Part shown: in pieces, positions 26,548 to 35,947 of the stretch
Position numbering within the stretch: the stretch's first letter is position 1
Layout: each line of letters starts with the position of its first letter
Assembly (NCBI GenBank): GCA_001725945.1
Contig: LRMT01000288.1
Coordinates: 1-38,115, forward strand
DNA from: Cupriavidus sp. UYMMa02A
GTDB taxonomy: Bacteria; Pseudomonadota; Gammaproteobacteria; Burkholderiales; Burkholderiaceae
Reading direction: 5' to 3'
DNA length: 38,115 bases
Position numbers and translations under genes: made by a program
Notes under the pieces: model-generated
The model's database searches: none
What the model saw: only the letters and a program-made list of their open reading frames with translations
What the model was told of the DNA's origin: nothing

Positions 26548-27926
26548 TCAGGCCTGGTAGGTGACCGGGCCGCGCGCTGCATGCCCAGGCGGTAGTACAG
26601 CACCGTCAGCAGTACCAGCCAGGCCGGGCCGACGTACAGCGCCACGCGCGTGTCCGGGAAGTAGGCCATCAGCGCGATGACCAGCGCCAGGAACGCCAGC
26701 GCGATCCACGACCCATACGGCCAGAACGGCATGCGGAAGGCCAGCTTGTCGCGCGCTGCCGGCGACAGGCTCTTGCGGAACTGCATCTGCGTGACAAGGA
26801 TGATGGCCCAGGTCCAGATCGCACCGAAGGTGGAGATCGACGTCACCCACACGAACACCTTCTCCGGCACCAGGTAGTTCAGCAGCACGCCGCACAGCAG
26901 TGCGCCGATCGAGACCAGCAGCGCACGGCGCGGCACGCCGTTGCGGTCCACCCTGGCGAACGCGGCCGGCGCCTGCCCTTGCTGGGCCAGGTTGTAGAGC
27001 ATGCGACCGGTGCTGAAGATACCGCCGTTGCAAGACGACAGCGCGGCGGTCAGCACCACGAAGTTGATAATGCCGGCCGCGGTCTTGATGCCCAGGCGCT
27101 CAAACGTCATCACGAACGGGCTGCCCTGTGCGCCGATTTCGTTCCACGGGTACAGCGACAGGATCACGAACAGCGCGCCGACGTAGAAGATCAGGATGCG
27201 CCAGAACACGGAGTTGATCGCGTCCGGAATCGACTTGCGCGGGTTCTTCGCTTCGCCGGCGGTCAGGCCGATCATCTCCACACCGAGGTAGGCGAACATC
27301 ACCATCTGCAGCGACATCAGTACGCCGCTGGCGCCGTTTGGCATAAAGCCGCCGTGCGACCACAGGTTGCTGATGCCGGTGGCGATGCCGCCATTGCCCA
27401 GGCCGAACACGATCATCGCGCCACCGCCGAACAGCATCAGCACGATGGTCACGATCTTGATCATGGCGAACCAGAACTCGAACTCGCCGTAGGCCTTCAC
27501 GGTCAGCAGGTTGACCGAGCCCATCGTGGCCAGGGCCGCCAGCGCCCAGATCCAGCGCGGCACGTCAGGGAACCAGACGCCCATATAGATGGCCACGGCC
27601 GTGATCTCGGCCACACAGGTGACGAGCCAGAGGAACCAGTAGTTCCACCCGGTCAGGTAGCCGGCCAGCGGACCCATATGGTCTTGCGCATAGCGGCAGA
27701 ACGAGCCTGCCACCGGGTTGTGGACCGCCATTTCCCCGAGCGCGCGCATGATCAGGAAGATCATCGCGCCGCCGATCAGGTAGGCCAGCATGATGGCGGG
27801 ACCCGCCATCCGGATCGCATTGGCCGACCCGAGGAACAGCCCTACGCCGATGGCCGATCCCAGCGCCATCAGGCGGATATGGCGTTCGCCGAGCCCGCGC
27901 TGCAAATGCTCCTTGTTTGCACTCAT
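26548..27926 (-). CDS. proY: ProY-type amino-acid permease (frameshift at C-terminus)
   Basis: APC-superfamily inner-membrane symporter. The opening RGLGERHIRLMALGSAIGVGL, the consensus AGEAKNPRKSIPDAINSVFWR and the segment AGPAIMLAYLIGG match ProY-like proline permeases closely. There are about 12 membrane spans. One G is missing near 26578, where the tail should read QARGPVTYQA and stop at TGA 26550-26548; as read, the frame runs on into the diiron gene, which is an artefact. Repaired length is 459 residues. ATG 27926 has GGAG ten bases upstream. It lies on the same strand as the cyo genes but behind a terminator, so it is a separate unit. Proline is the best guess; histidine or another amino acid is possible. 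Confidence 0.82.
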
Positions 27927-28244
27927 GTGTCGTTGTCTCCGTTCATCAGAAGGCCGCGCCGCCCTTGTGGGGCGATGCGTCGCAGTGAGCTTTGCTGTTC
28001 CGGCCCAAGGGCGTGCGCGGCCAGGTCATGGCCGCAACGCGCAATGTCATCTCATGGAAGTTGACGCGGGGCGGGGCGGGCGGCCACGCAATGGCCGCCG
28101 CTCAACAGCAAAGAAGGGGCAGATTAATGACAATGGCTTAGCATTTGTTGCTGAAATCTCTGATGACTTCAGAAAACATTGCTTTATGTGATGAAAGAGG
28201 CGCCCATTACGGGCGCCTCTTGAGAGCGGGGCCGAACAGCGTTG
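27927..28244. other. intergenic stretch, proY promoter and cyo terminator
   Basis: About 320 bases. The part near 28120-28195 is AT-rich relative to its surroundings and holds the likely proY promoter; no clear boxes can be fixed. The terminator of the cyo operon lies at 28197-28219. No gene is supported. Confidence 0.5.
28197..28219 (-). terminator. cyo operon terminator
   Basis: Perfect stem GAGGCGCCC / GGGCGCCTC with a 5-base loop, 25 bases after the cyoD stop on the minus strand and followed by TTTC in that direction. It separates cyoABCD from proY. Confidence 0.8.
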
Positions 28245-28637
28245 TCAGCGCTCCATGCCGGGCATCATGTTCGAGTTGAGGTGGAACATGACCCACAGCG
28301 TGCCGCTCAGCGTGATCACCACCAGCACCAGCGTGAACATCAGCGCCAGCATGTTCCAGCCGCCCTCCGACTTCGCGTTCATGTGCAGGAAGTAGATCAT
28401 GTGCACGACGATCTGCACGGCACCGAGCGCCAGCAGCACGAGCGCGGTCGTGCTCGACTTCTCGAACACCTTGCCCATGACCAGCCAGAACGGAATGGTG
28501 GTCAGGATCACCGACAGCACGAAGCCGGTCACGTAGCCGCCCAGCGAGATGTGGATGTGGCTGTCGTCATGGCCATGCCCCTCATGCCCGTCATGGCCGT
28601 CATGTCCATGGGCGAGCGTGTGGTCCTGTGCACTCAT
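28245..28637 (-). CDS. cyoD: CyoD, cytochrome o ubiquinol oxidase subunit IV
   Basis: Small subunit of the proton-pumping cytochrome bo-type quinol oxidase, needed for assembly. The 130-residue protein has three membrane spans (GYVTGFVLSVILTTIPFWLV, ALVLLALGAVQIVVHMIYFL, MLALMFTLVLVVITLSGTLW) and the family signature HMNAKSEGGWNML. The start is ATG 28637, sharing ATGA with the cyoC stop. An unusual histidine-rich stretch (residues 6-29) precedes the first span, with about nine His and many Gly and Asp. The frame is intact. It ends the cyo operon, with no cyoE after it. Confidence 0.94.
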   Translation of the reverse strand: MSAQDHTLAHGHDGHDGHEGHGHDDSHIHISLGGYVTGFVLSVILTTIPFWLVMGKVFEKSSTTALVLLALGAVQIVVHMIYFLHMNAKSEGGWNMLALMFTLVLVVITLSGTLWVMFHLNSNMMPGMER

Positions 28638-29323
28638 GGCAGCACTCCCATCAGGTAGACAAAGGTGAAGACGCCGATCCAGACCACGTCCAGGAAGTGC
28701 CAGAACATCGACAGGCACATCAGCCGCCGGCGGTTTTCGGGGATCAGTCCGTGCAGCCGTACCTGCACCATCAGCGTGATGAGCCAGATGGTGCCGAAGG
28801 TCACGTGCAGCCCATGCGTGCTGACCAGCGAGAAGAACGAGGTCAGGAAGCCGCTGCGCCACGGCCCCGCGCCTTCGCCGACCAGATGGACGAACTCGTA
28901 GATTTCCACGCCGAGGAAGCACGCCCCGAGCACGCCGGTGATGGCCAGCCACCCTTGCGTGCCGCCGACACGGCCCTGCTGCATCTGCAGCATCGCAAAG
29001 CCATACGTGATCGACGACAGCAGCAGGAACGAGGTGTTCAGCGCCACCAGCGGCAGGTCGAACAGCTCGGCGCCGGTGGGGCCGCCCGCGTAGTTGCGGC
29101 CGAGCACCCCATAGGCCGCGAACAGGCAGGCGAAGATGAGGCAATCGCTCATCAGGTAGACCCAGAACCCGAGCAACGTGCCGTTGGGCGCGTGGTACTC
29201 GCTGGTCATGTAGAAGCGCAGTTCGCCCTGGTCCGTGCCGTGGCCGGACGGCACGGCGTGCGGTGGGGCGGGCGGTGCGGCCTGTGCGCGGCCGGCGGGG
29301 AAGGAGGCAGTGGTATCAGGCAT
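28634..29323 (-). CDS. cyoC: CyoC, cytochrome o ubiquinol oxidase subunit III
   Basis: Subunit III of the quinol oxidase, five membrane spans. The intact 229-residue protein has a Pro/Ala-rich start, then the family core YHAPNGTLLGFWVYLMSDCL, FACLFAAYGVL and STHGLHVTFGTIWLI, ending LDVVWIGVFTFVYLMGVLP. The start ATG 29323 overlaps the cyoB stop by eight bases, and the stop overlaps cyoD. Its place between cyoB and cyoD is the standard order. Confidence 0.95.
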   Translation of the reverse strand: MPDTTASFPAGRAQAAPPAPPHAVPSGHGTDQGELRFYMTSEYHAPNGTLLGFWVYLMSDCLIFACLFAAYGVLGRNYAGGPTGAELFDLPLVALNTSFLLLSSITYGFAMLQMQQGRVGGTQGWLAITGVLGACFLGVEIYEFVHLVGEGAGPWRSGFLTSFFSLVSTHGLHVTFGTIWLITLMVQVRLHGLIPENRRRLMCLSMFWHFLDVVWIGVFTFVYLMGVLP

Positions 29324-31318
29324 GGCGGGCCAGCAGCGCCGAACGCGCCGCCTCCGTGTTGCCGACCGTATCGGCCGGGATGTAGTAGTCGCGCTTGTAG
29401 TTGAAGGTATGCACGATGGCCGTGACGATCGTGGCGCCGAACGCGAGTACCACCAGCCACCAGATATGCCAGATCAGCGCGAAGCCGCACGTCGTGCTGA
29501 GCGCCGCGAGGATGATGCCCGCGCCGGTGTTCTTCGGCATGTGGATCGGTATGAAGCCCTGCGCCGGCCGCAGGTAGCCGTGCGCCTTCATCTGCCACCA
29601 GGCGTCGGTGTCATGGACGATCGGCGTGAACGCGAAGTTGTAGGCAGGCGGCGGCGAGGACGTTGACCATTCCAGCGTGCGCCCATCCCACGGGTCGCCG
29701 GTGACGTCGCGCAGCGCTTCGCGGCGCATGAAGCTGACCACGAGCTGGATCAGGAAGCAGCCGATACCGAGCGCGATCAGGAACGCGCCGAACGCCGCGA
29801 GCAGAAACCAGATCTGCAGCGACGTGTCCTCGAAATGGCTCATGCGCCGGGTCACGCCCTTCATGCCAAGCACGTACAGCGGCATGAACGCGAAGTAGAA
29901 GCCGACCAGCCAGAGCCAGAACGAGCACTTGCCCCAGAACGGATCGAGCTTGTAGCCGAAGGCTTCGGAAACCAGTACGTGATGCCGGCCATCAGGCCGA
30001 ACAGCACGCCGCCGATGATCACGTTATGGAAATGGGCGATCAGGAACAGGCTGTTGTGCAGCGAGAAGTCGGCGGGCGGCACGGCCAGCAGCACGCCGGT
30101 CATGCCGCCGATCACGAACGTGACCATGAAGCCGACGGTCCACAGCATCGGCACTTCGAAGCGGATGCGCCCGTGGTACATGGTGAACAGCCAGTTGAAC
30201 AGCTTCGCCCCCGTCGGGATCGAGATGATCATGGTGGTGATGCCGAAGAACGAGTTGACGCTGGCCCCGGACCCCATCGTGAAGAAGTGGTGCAGCCATA
30301 CCAGGTAGGACAGCACCGTGATCACCACCGTCGCGTAGACCATCGACGCGTAGCCGAACAACCGCTTCTGGCAGAACGTGGCGACCACCTCCGAGAACAC
30401 GCCGAACACGGGCAGCACCAGGATGTACACCTCGGGGTGTCCCCAGATCCAGATCAGGTTCACGTACATCATCGCGCTGCCGCCCTGGTCGGCCGTGAAG
30501 AAGTTCATGCCCAGGTAGCGGTCCAGCGCCAGCATGGCCAGCGCCGCGGTGAGCACGGGGAACGCGGCCACGATCAGCACGTTGGTGCACAGCGCGGTCC
30601 AGGTGAAGATCGGCATGCGCATCAGCGTCATGCCGGGCGCGCGCATCTTGACGATGGTGACCATCAGGTTGATGCCGGACAGCACTGTCCCGACCCCCGC
30701 CACCTGCAATGACCAGAGGTAGTAGTCCACGCCCACGTCCGGACTATGGGCGATGCCCGACAGCGGCGGATAGGCCAGCCAGCCGGTACGCGCGAACTCG
30801 CCGACGAACAGCGACATCATGACCAGGATCGCTCCGCCCGTGGTCATCCAGAAGCTGAAGTTGTTGAGGAAGGGAAAGGCCACGTCGCGCGCGCCGATCT
30901 GCAGCGGCACCACGAAGTTCATCAGCCCCGTCACCAGCGGCATGGCGACGAAGATGACCATGATCACGCCGTGTGCGGTGAAGATCTGGTCGTAGTGGTG
31001 CGGCGGCAGGTAGCCCAGGTTGTCGCCGAACGCGATCGACTGCTGGATGCGCATCATGACGGCGTCGGCAAAACCCCGCAGCAGCATGATGATGCCCAGG
31101 ATCACGTACATGATGCCGATCTTCTTGTGGTCGATGCTGGTGAACCACTCGCGCCACAGGTAGCCCCACAGTCCGAAGTAGGTGATCGCGCCCAGCAGCG
31201 CCAGTCCGCCCAGGACCACGACGATGAAGGTGCCCAGCAGGATCGGCTCGTGCAGCGGTATGGCCTCCCAGCTCAGGCGGCCGAAGATAAGCGTGGCGAG
31301 TTCGGATCGCTCCTGCAT
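29316..31318 (-). CDS. cyoB: CyoB, cytochrome o ubiquinol oxidase subunit I (one frameshift)
   Basis: Catalytic subunit: oxidises ubiquinol, reduces oxygen to water and pumps protons, using low-spin heme, heme o and CuB. Seen residues include His 116 (FTAHGVIM) for low-spin heme, the CuB-region WIWGHPEVYILVLP with the cross-linked His-Tyr pair, LVWLHHFF for the two CuB histidines and FLIAHFHNV for the heme pair. The start at 31318 opens with LATLIFGRLSWEAIPLHEPI. One G is missing near 29963 (FPKAFGYKLDPFWGK). The repaired protein has 667 residues with about 15 spans, the usual size. It is 61 bases downstream of cyoA. The sequence shows a quinol oxidase, not a cytochrome c oxidase, since subunit II has no CuA set. 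Confidence 0.95.
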
Positions 31319-31379
31319 GTTGTTCTCCAGGGCCAGGGTGATGGTCTTTCGGTCTTTCGGGCGCTTGCGTCCCGTTCTG

Positions 31380-32417
31380 CTACTGCAGCGCTACCGCGCT
31401 GCGTTCGCTGTACGGAGCGGCCGGCTCGAACGGCGCCTTCGGCGTATTGCTGGCGGTGCAGACGGCGCCGACAGCGCCGCCCGCCTGGCGGCGCGCATCC
31501 ATGGCCATCATGTCCTTCTGGCACACCTGCCCGGCGCGCACGCAGCGGTTCAGGATGGCGTCGAACAGGTCAGGCGCGACGCTGGCGTAGTGCCGTATCG
31601 GGTCGCGTTCGCTGGGCTGTTCGAGTTGCACGTAACCCTCGCGCGACAGCGGTGTGCCGCTGGTCTTCACGCGCTGGACCCAGCGCTCGAAGTCGTCATG
31701 GCTCAGGCCGTGGAACCTGAATCGCATGTGCGAGAAGCCCGCACCGCTGTAGTTCGCGGAAAAGCCTTCATACTCGCCGGGCTGGTTCATTACCGCATGC
31801 AGCTTGGTTTCCATGCCGGGCATTGCATAGACCTGACCCGCCAGCGAGGGAATGAAGAAGGAATTCATCACGGTCGATGCCGTGATGCGGAAGCGGATGG
31901 GCCGGTCCACCGGCGCGGCGACTTCGTTGACACTGGCAATGCCCTGCTCGGGGTAGAGGAAAAGCCACTTCCAGTCGAGTGCAACCACTTCGACCGTCAG
32001 CGGCTGCACATCGGCAGGCACCGGCCGCTGTGAATCGAGCCGTTGCAATGGGCGGTACGGGTCGAGTTTGTGGGTGCTGACCCAGGTGACCGCGCCCAGC
32101 GCGATGATGATGAGCAGCGGCGCCGACCAGATCAGCAGCTCCAGCACCGTGGAGTGGTCCCAGTCGGGGTTGTACGGCACGTCGGTATTCGAGGACCGGT
32201 AGCGCCACGCGAAGACCACGGTCAGCACGATCACCGGCACGATGATCAGCAGCATGAGCCCGGTCGAGATCAGGATCAGGTTGCGCTGCTGGACGGCCAG
32301 GTCGCCGCCCGGCGACATTAGTACGGCATTGCATCCACATAGGGCCGCCACTGCCGGAACCAGCAGGATCCAGCGCGGCGCGCGCAGTACTGCCATTGTC
32401 GAACGGTCGGATCGCAT
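31380..32417 (-). CDS. cyoA: CyoA, cytochrome o ubiquinol oxidase subunit II
   Basis: Lipoprotein subunit II of the quinol oxidase. The intact 345-residue protein has a lipobox AALCGC, two membrane spans (NLILISTGLMLLIIVPVIVL and VLELLIWSAPLLIIIALGAV), and a periplasmic cupredoxin-like domain with DWKWLFLYPEQGIASVNE and VMNSFFIPSLAGQVYAMPGM. The CuA cysteine/histidine set is absent, as expected in a quinol oxidase. The start is ATG 32417 with GAGG about ten bases upstream. It is the first gene of cyoABCD and divergent from an MFS gene. A 16-base palindrome lies 27 bases upstream of the start. Confidence 0.94.
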   Translation of the reverse strand: MRSDRSTMAVLRAPRWILLVPAVAALCGCNAVLMSPGGDLAVQQRNLILISTGLMLLIIVPVIVLTVVFAWRYRSSNTDVPYNPDWDHSTVLELLIWSAPLLIIIALGAVTWVSTHKLDPYRPLQRLDSQRPVPADVQPLTVEVVALDWKWLFLYPEQGIASVNEVAAPVDRPIRFRITASTVMNSFFIPSLAGQVYAMPGMETKLHAVMNQPGEYEGFSANYSGAGFSHMRFRFHGLSHDDFERWVQRVKTSGTPLSREGYVQLEQPSERDPIRHYASVAPDLFDAILNRCVRAGQVCQKDMMAMDARRQAGGAVGAVCTASNTPKAPFEPAAPYSERSAVALQ

Positions 32418-32443
32418 AGGCTTGGGTCCTCTGTTGCCATCCT

Positions 32444-32459
32444 GTACGCTTAAGCGTAC
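32444..32459. promoter_or_regulatory. 16-base perfect palindrome GTACGCTTAAGCGTAC
   Basis: Perfect palindrome between the divergent cyoA and MFS genes, 27-42 bases upstream of the cyoA start, so within the likely leader or promoter of cyo. Its length and symmetry suit a dimeric regulator, for example one that senses oxygen, redox state or copper. The binding protein is unknown, and I recognise no standard box. Confidence 0.5.
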
Positions 32460-32564
32460 GTGACTTAGACTGTTCAGAGCAACTATGGCAGTTTAGGCGC
32501 TCAGGGGCTAATCGCCAGGGAGCAAATTCCTCACTAGCCCCGTTACTCCAGTGGAGGTATACGG

Positions 32565-33872
32565 ATGGCCGGCATGACCCATCAGCATCGTGCGTCTCCT
32601 TCTGCACCTCCGGCGCCAGGGCCGCGCAAATTGCACCGGCGGAAATCGCGACCGGCGTCGTGATCGGCAGGGCGTCCGAATACTTCGACTTCTTCGTCTA
32701 CGGCATCGCCTCGGTGCTGGTCTTCCCGACGGTGTACTTTCCATTCGCCGACCGGCTCGACGGACTGCTCTATTCGTTCTCGATCTTCGCGCTCGCCTTT
32801 GTCGCGCGGCCGTTCGGCACGGCGCTGTTCATGCGCATCCAGCGGCGCTGGGGGCGCGGCATCAAGCTGACGGCGGCGCTGTTCCTGCTCGGCACGGCCA
32901 CCGTGGGCATTGCCTTCCTGCCCGGTTATGCGACGCTCGGCCACACCGCCATCGTGCTGCTGGCCGTGTTCCGCTCGCTGCAGGGCATCGCCTTCGGCGG
33001 GTCGTGGGACGGGCTGCCGTCGCTGCTCGCGCTCAACGCGCCGCCGCGGCTGGTACGCGATGATGGGGCAGCTCGGCGCGCCCACGGGCTTCGTTGTCGC
33101 CGGTTCCCTGTTCCTGTTCCTGAACCTGAGCCTGGATCGCGGCGAGTTCCTGGAATGGGGCTGGCGCTATCCGTTCTACGTGGCCTTCGCGATCAACGTG
33201 GTGGCGCTGTTCGCGCGGCTGCGGTTGGTCGTCACGCACGAATACACCCAGTTGCTCGACGAGGACGAACTGGAGCCCATCAGCACGATCGAGCTCATCA
33301 GCAAGCAGGACTACAACATCTTCCTTGGCGCGTTTGCCGCGCTCGCCAGCTTCGCGCTGTTCCACCTTGTCACGGTGTTCCCGTTGTCGTGGGTCGAGCT
33401 GCACCGGACGCAGCCGATCACCGACGTGCTGAGCGTGCAGGTGGCCGGCGCCTTCATCGGCATCCTGGCCACCATTGCCTCTGGCCGCATCGCCGACCGC
33501 ATCGGGCGCCGCACCACGCTTGCGTCGATGGCGGTGCTGATCGGCATCTACAGCCTGTTCGCGCCGCTGCTGATGGGCGGCGGCCCGATCGAGCAGGACC
33601 TGTTCATCCTGATCGGCTTCGGCTTGCTCGGCCTGTCGTATGGGCAGGCGGCAGGCGCGGTCACGTCCAACTTCGAACGCCGCTACCGCTACACCGGCGC
33701 CGCGCTGACCACGGATTTCGCGTGGCTGTTCGGCGCGGCCTTCGCGCCGCTGGTGGCGCTGGGGCTGTCCGCCAAGTTCGGGCTGATCGCGGTCAGTGCC
33801 TACCTGATGTCCGGGGCGCTGTGCACGCTGCTGGCGCTGCGGATCAATCGGGCGCTGGCTTCCGAGGAGTGA
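32565..33872 (+). CDS. MFS transporter, metabolite:H+ symporter type (two frameshifts)
   Basis: Inner-membrane carrier of the metabolite:proton symporter family: APAEIATGVVIGRASEYFDF opens the first span, followed by FPFADRLDGLLYSFSIFALA, FRSLQGIAFGGSWDG and the central-loop motif GRIADRIGRRTTL. ATG 32565 has GGAGG seven bases upstream. Breaks lie near 32617 (one base) and 33045 (two bases, before GWYAMMGQLGAPTGF). The repaired protein has about 436 residues and 12 spans. It is divergent from cyoA; MFS genes beside cyo operons are common in this bacterial group (from memory). Its substrate is unknown. The last 29 bases overlap the end of the AraC-type gene on the other strand. Confidence 0.82.
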
Positions 33873-34178
33873 GGCGGCCCGCTGCCGCGCGCCATGCACC
33901 GGGCGGCTGTCCGAACCGGCGCGTGAAGCTGCGCGTGAACGTGATCTGGTCGGGATAGCCGGAGGCCAGCGCCACCTCGACCAGCGGCGGGCCGGTGTCG
34001 GCCAGCAACAGCACGGCGCGGTCCAGCCGCAGCCGGATCTGGTAGCGGTGGGGGTGTCGCCGAAGGCATCGGCGAACAACGTGTGGAAGCGCCGCACGCT
34101 CCAGCCGAAGTGTCCGGCCAGATGGCCCGCGTGCAAGACCGACGACAGATTGGCGCGCAGGTAGGCGTCTATCGCCAT
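33844..34178 (-). CDS. minimal AraC-type regulator (one frameshift)
   Basis: Only the DNA-binding domain of the AraC/XylS family is present, about 111 residues. The first helix-turn-helix is IDAYLRANLSSVLHAGHLAG with GWSVRRFHTLFADAFGDTP, and the second region is RLDRAVLLLADTGPPLVEVA then SGYPDQITFTRSFTRRFG. One C is missing near 34052. I start at ATG 34178, directly before the domain; the frame is open to a TTG at 34232. Known AraC members of this size (SoxS-like) act without a ligand domain; a lost N-terminal domain is the alternative. It overlaps the 3' end of the MFS gene by 29 bases and is divergent from the DUF1800 gene. Confidence 0.7.
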
Positions 34179-34314
34179 GACCGGGAACGCGCTGGCGGCG
34201 GGCTTGTCTTGCCAAGCACGACAAGCCCCCAATTCGGCACAGTGCTGTCAACCACTATCCCCCCCACCACGTAAGATGGCCATGTCCCCCGCATCCCAAG
34301 CCAAGGAGCCAGGC

Positions 34315-35898
34315 ATGACTCTCGAGCGCCGGACTCGCACTGCCTCCGGTGGCAGCATCCTCGCCATCCTGCTGGCCGCCGCCTGCATCCTGTTCCTGGC
34401 GTCGTGCGCGCAGCAGCCACCGGCGGCCTCCGGCCCGCTCAGCGCAGCGGACCTGCATTGGCTCAATACCGTCAGCTTCGGTGCCGACCAGGCCAGCATT
34501 GCAAGGCTGCGCGAGCTTGGCCGCAAGCGCTTCCTCGAAGAGCAACTACGCATGCCGGCCGCCGACCCGCCCGCCGTGGCTGCCACCATTGCCGCATTGC
34601 CAAACCTGCAGGGCACCGCCGTCGAGCGCGCGCGCGCCGCGCGCGAGGAACGCCAGCGTATCGCCGGCCTGCCCGACGAGATGGCCAAACAGCAGGCCCG
34701 CGAAGCACTGAACCGGCAGGGGCGGGAGGCGATCGCCGACACCAGCCGCCGGCATCTGCTGCGCGCGCTGTATTCGCCGGCCCAGTTGCGCGAACAGATG
34801 ACCTGGTTCTGGATGAACCACTTCAGCGTCTACGGCGCCAAGGGGCAGGTGCGCTGGGCCTTGGCCGACTACGAGGAACACGCCATCCGGCCGCGCGCGC
34901 TCGGCAAGTTCGGCGACCTGGTGCTGGCGACGGTGACCGCGCCGGCCATGCTGGAGTACCTGGACAACGCCCAGAGCAGCGCCAACCGCGTCAACGAGAA
35001 CTACGCGCGCGAGCTGATGGAGCTGCATACGCTTGGCGTATCGGGCGGGCCCAGCGGCTCGCGCTATACCCAGCAGGACGTGCAGGAACTGGCGCGCGTG
35101 CTGACAGGCTTTGGCGTCAATGCGCGCGGCGAGCCGCCGCGGCTGGCCCCGGCGCGCGCGGCGCTGTATCGCAGCGACGGGCTGTTCGAGTTCAATCCGA
35201 ACCGGCACGATTTCGGCGTCAAGACGCTGCTCGGCCAGCGCATCGAACCAGCCGGCTTTGACGAAGCCGCGCGCGCTGTCGCGATCCTGGCACGCGATCC
35301 GGCCACGGCGCGCTTCATCAGCGCCAAGCTTGCCGCCTACTTCGTCGCGGACAATCCGCCGGCCGCGCTGGTCGACCGCATGACCGCCACGTTCAAGCGC
35401 ACCGACGGCGATATCGCGGCCGTGCTGACCACCATGTTCCTGTCGCCGGAGCTCGACCGCGCGCTGGATGCGCCGGGCCGCAAGTTCCGCGACCCGATGG
35501 CCTTCGTGATGGCATCGATGCGGCTCGCCTATGACGGCCGCACCGTCAGCAACCTGCGCCCGGTCATGAACTGGCTGAACCAGCTCGGCGAGCCGCTCTA
35601 CGGGCATGTCACGCCCGACGGCTACCCGGCCGCGGAAGGCGCCTGGGCGAGTTCGGGGCAGATGGTCAAGCGCTTCGAGATCGCGCGCGCCATGGGTTCC
35701 GGTCCTGCGGGACTGTTTGCCGGCGATGCCAGCGTGCCGCCCGGTGCCGCGCGCTTCCCGGTGGTCGCCGGCAAGGCCTACTACGACACCATCGAGGCGA
35801 CGTTGGGTGCGCAGACGCGCGCGGCGCTGGCGCAGGCGGAAACGCAGGCCGAATGGAACACGCTGCTGCTCAGTTCGCCCGAGTGGATGCAACGCTGA
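34315..35898 (+). CDS. DUF1800 lipoprotein
   Basis: DUF1800 proteins are exported and of unknown function, nearly always paired with a DUF1501 protein. The intact 527-residue protein has a signal peptide with a lipobox LFLASC (Cys 31), then the family opening LHWLNTVSFGADQASIARL, MTWFWMNHFSVYGAK, NENYARELMELHTLGVSGG, FEFNPNRHDFGVKTLLGQR and GYPAAEGAWASSGQMVKRFE. AAGGAG lies six bases before ATG 34315. It lies 49 bases upstream of the DUF1501 gene on the same strand, so the two form a transcription unit. A role in polymer or lipid handling at the surface has been guessed for such pairs, but nothing here proves it. Confidence 0.9.
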   Translation: MTLERRTRTASGGSILAILLAAACILFLASCAQQPPAASGPLSAADLHWLNTVSFGADQASIARLRELGRKRFLEEQLRMPAADPPAVAATIAALPNLQGTAVERARAAREERQRIAGLPDEMAKQQAREALNRQGREAIADTSRRHLLRALYSPAQLREQMTWFWMNHFSVYGAKGQVRWALADYEEHAIRPRALGKFGDLVLATVTAPAMLEYLDNAQSSANRVNENYARELMELHTLGVSGGPSGSRYTQQDVQELARVLTGFGVNARGEPPRLAPARAALYRSDGLFEFNPNRHDFGVKTLLGQRIEPAGFDEAARAVAILARDPATARFISAKLAAYFVADNPPAALVDRMTATFKRTDGDIAAVLTTMFLSPELDRALDAPGRKFRDPMAFVMASMRLAYDGRTVSNLRPVMNWLNQLGEPLYGHVTPDGYPAAEGAWASSGQMVKRFEIARAMGSGPAGLFAGDASVPPGAARFPVVAGKAYYDTIEATLGAQTRAALAQAETQAEWNTLLLSSPEWMQR

Positions 35899-35947
35899 CC
35901 CGGCCTGCCGAAGCCCCGGGCAACGCAGACGACGCAAGGAATTCGAG

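Noticed and set aside
26088..27926. Apparent fusion of a permease with a 150-residue tail reaching into the diiron gene
   Set aside because: One missing G near 26578 explains it; the repaired permease stops at 26548 with a normal tail.
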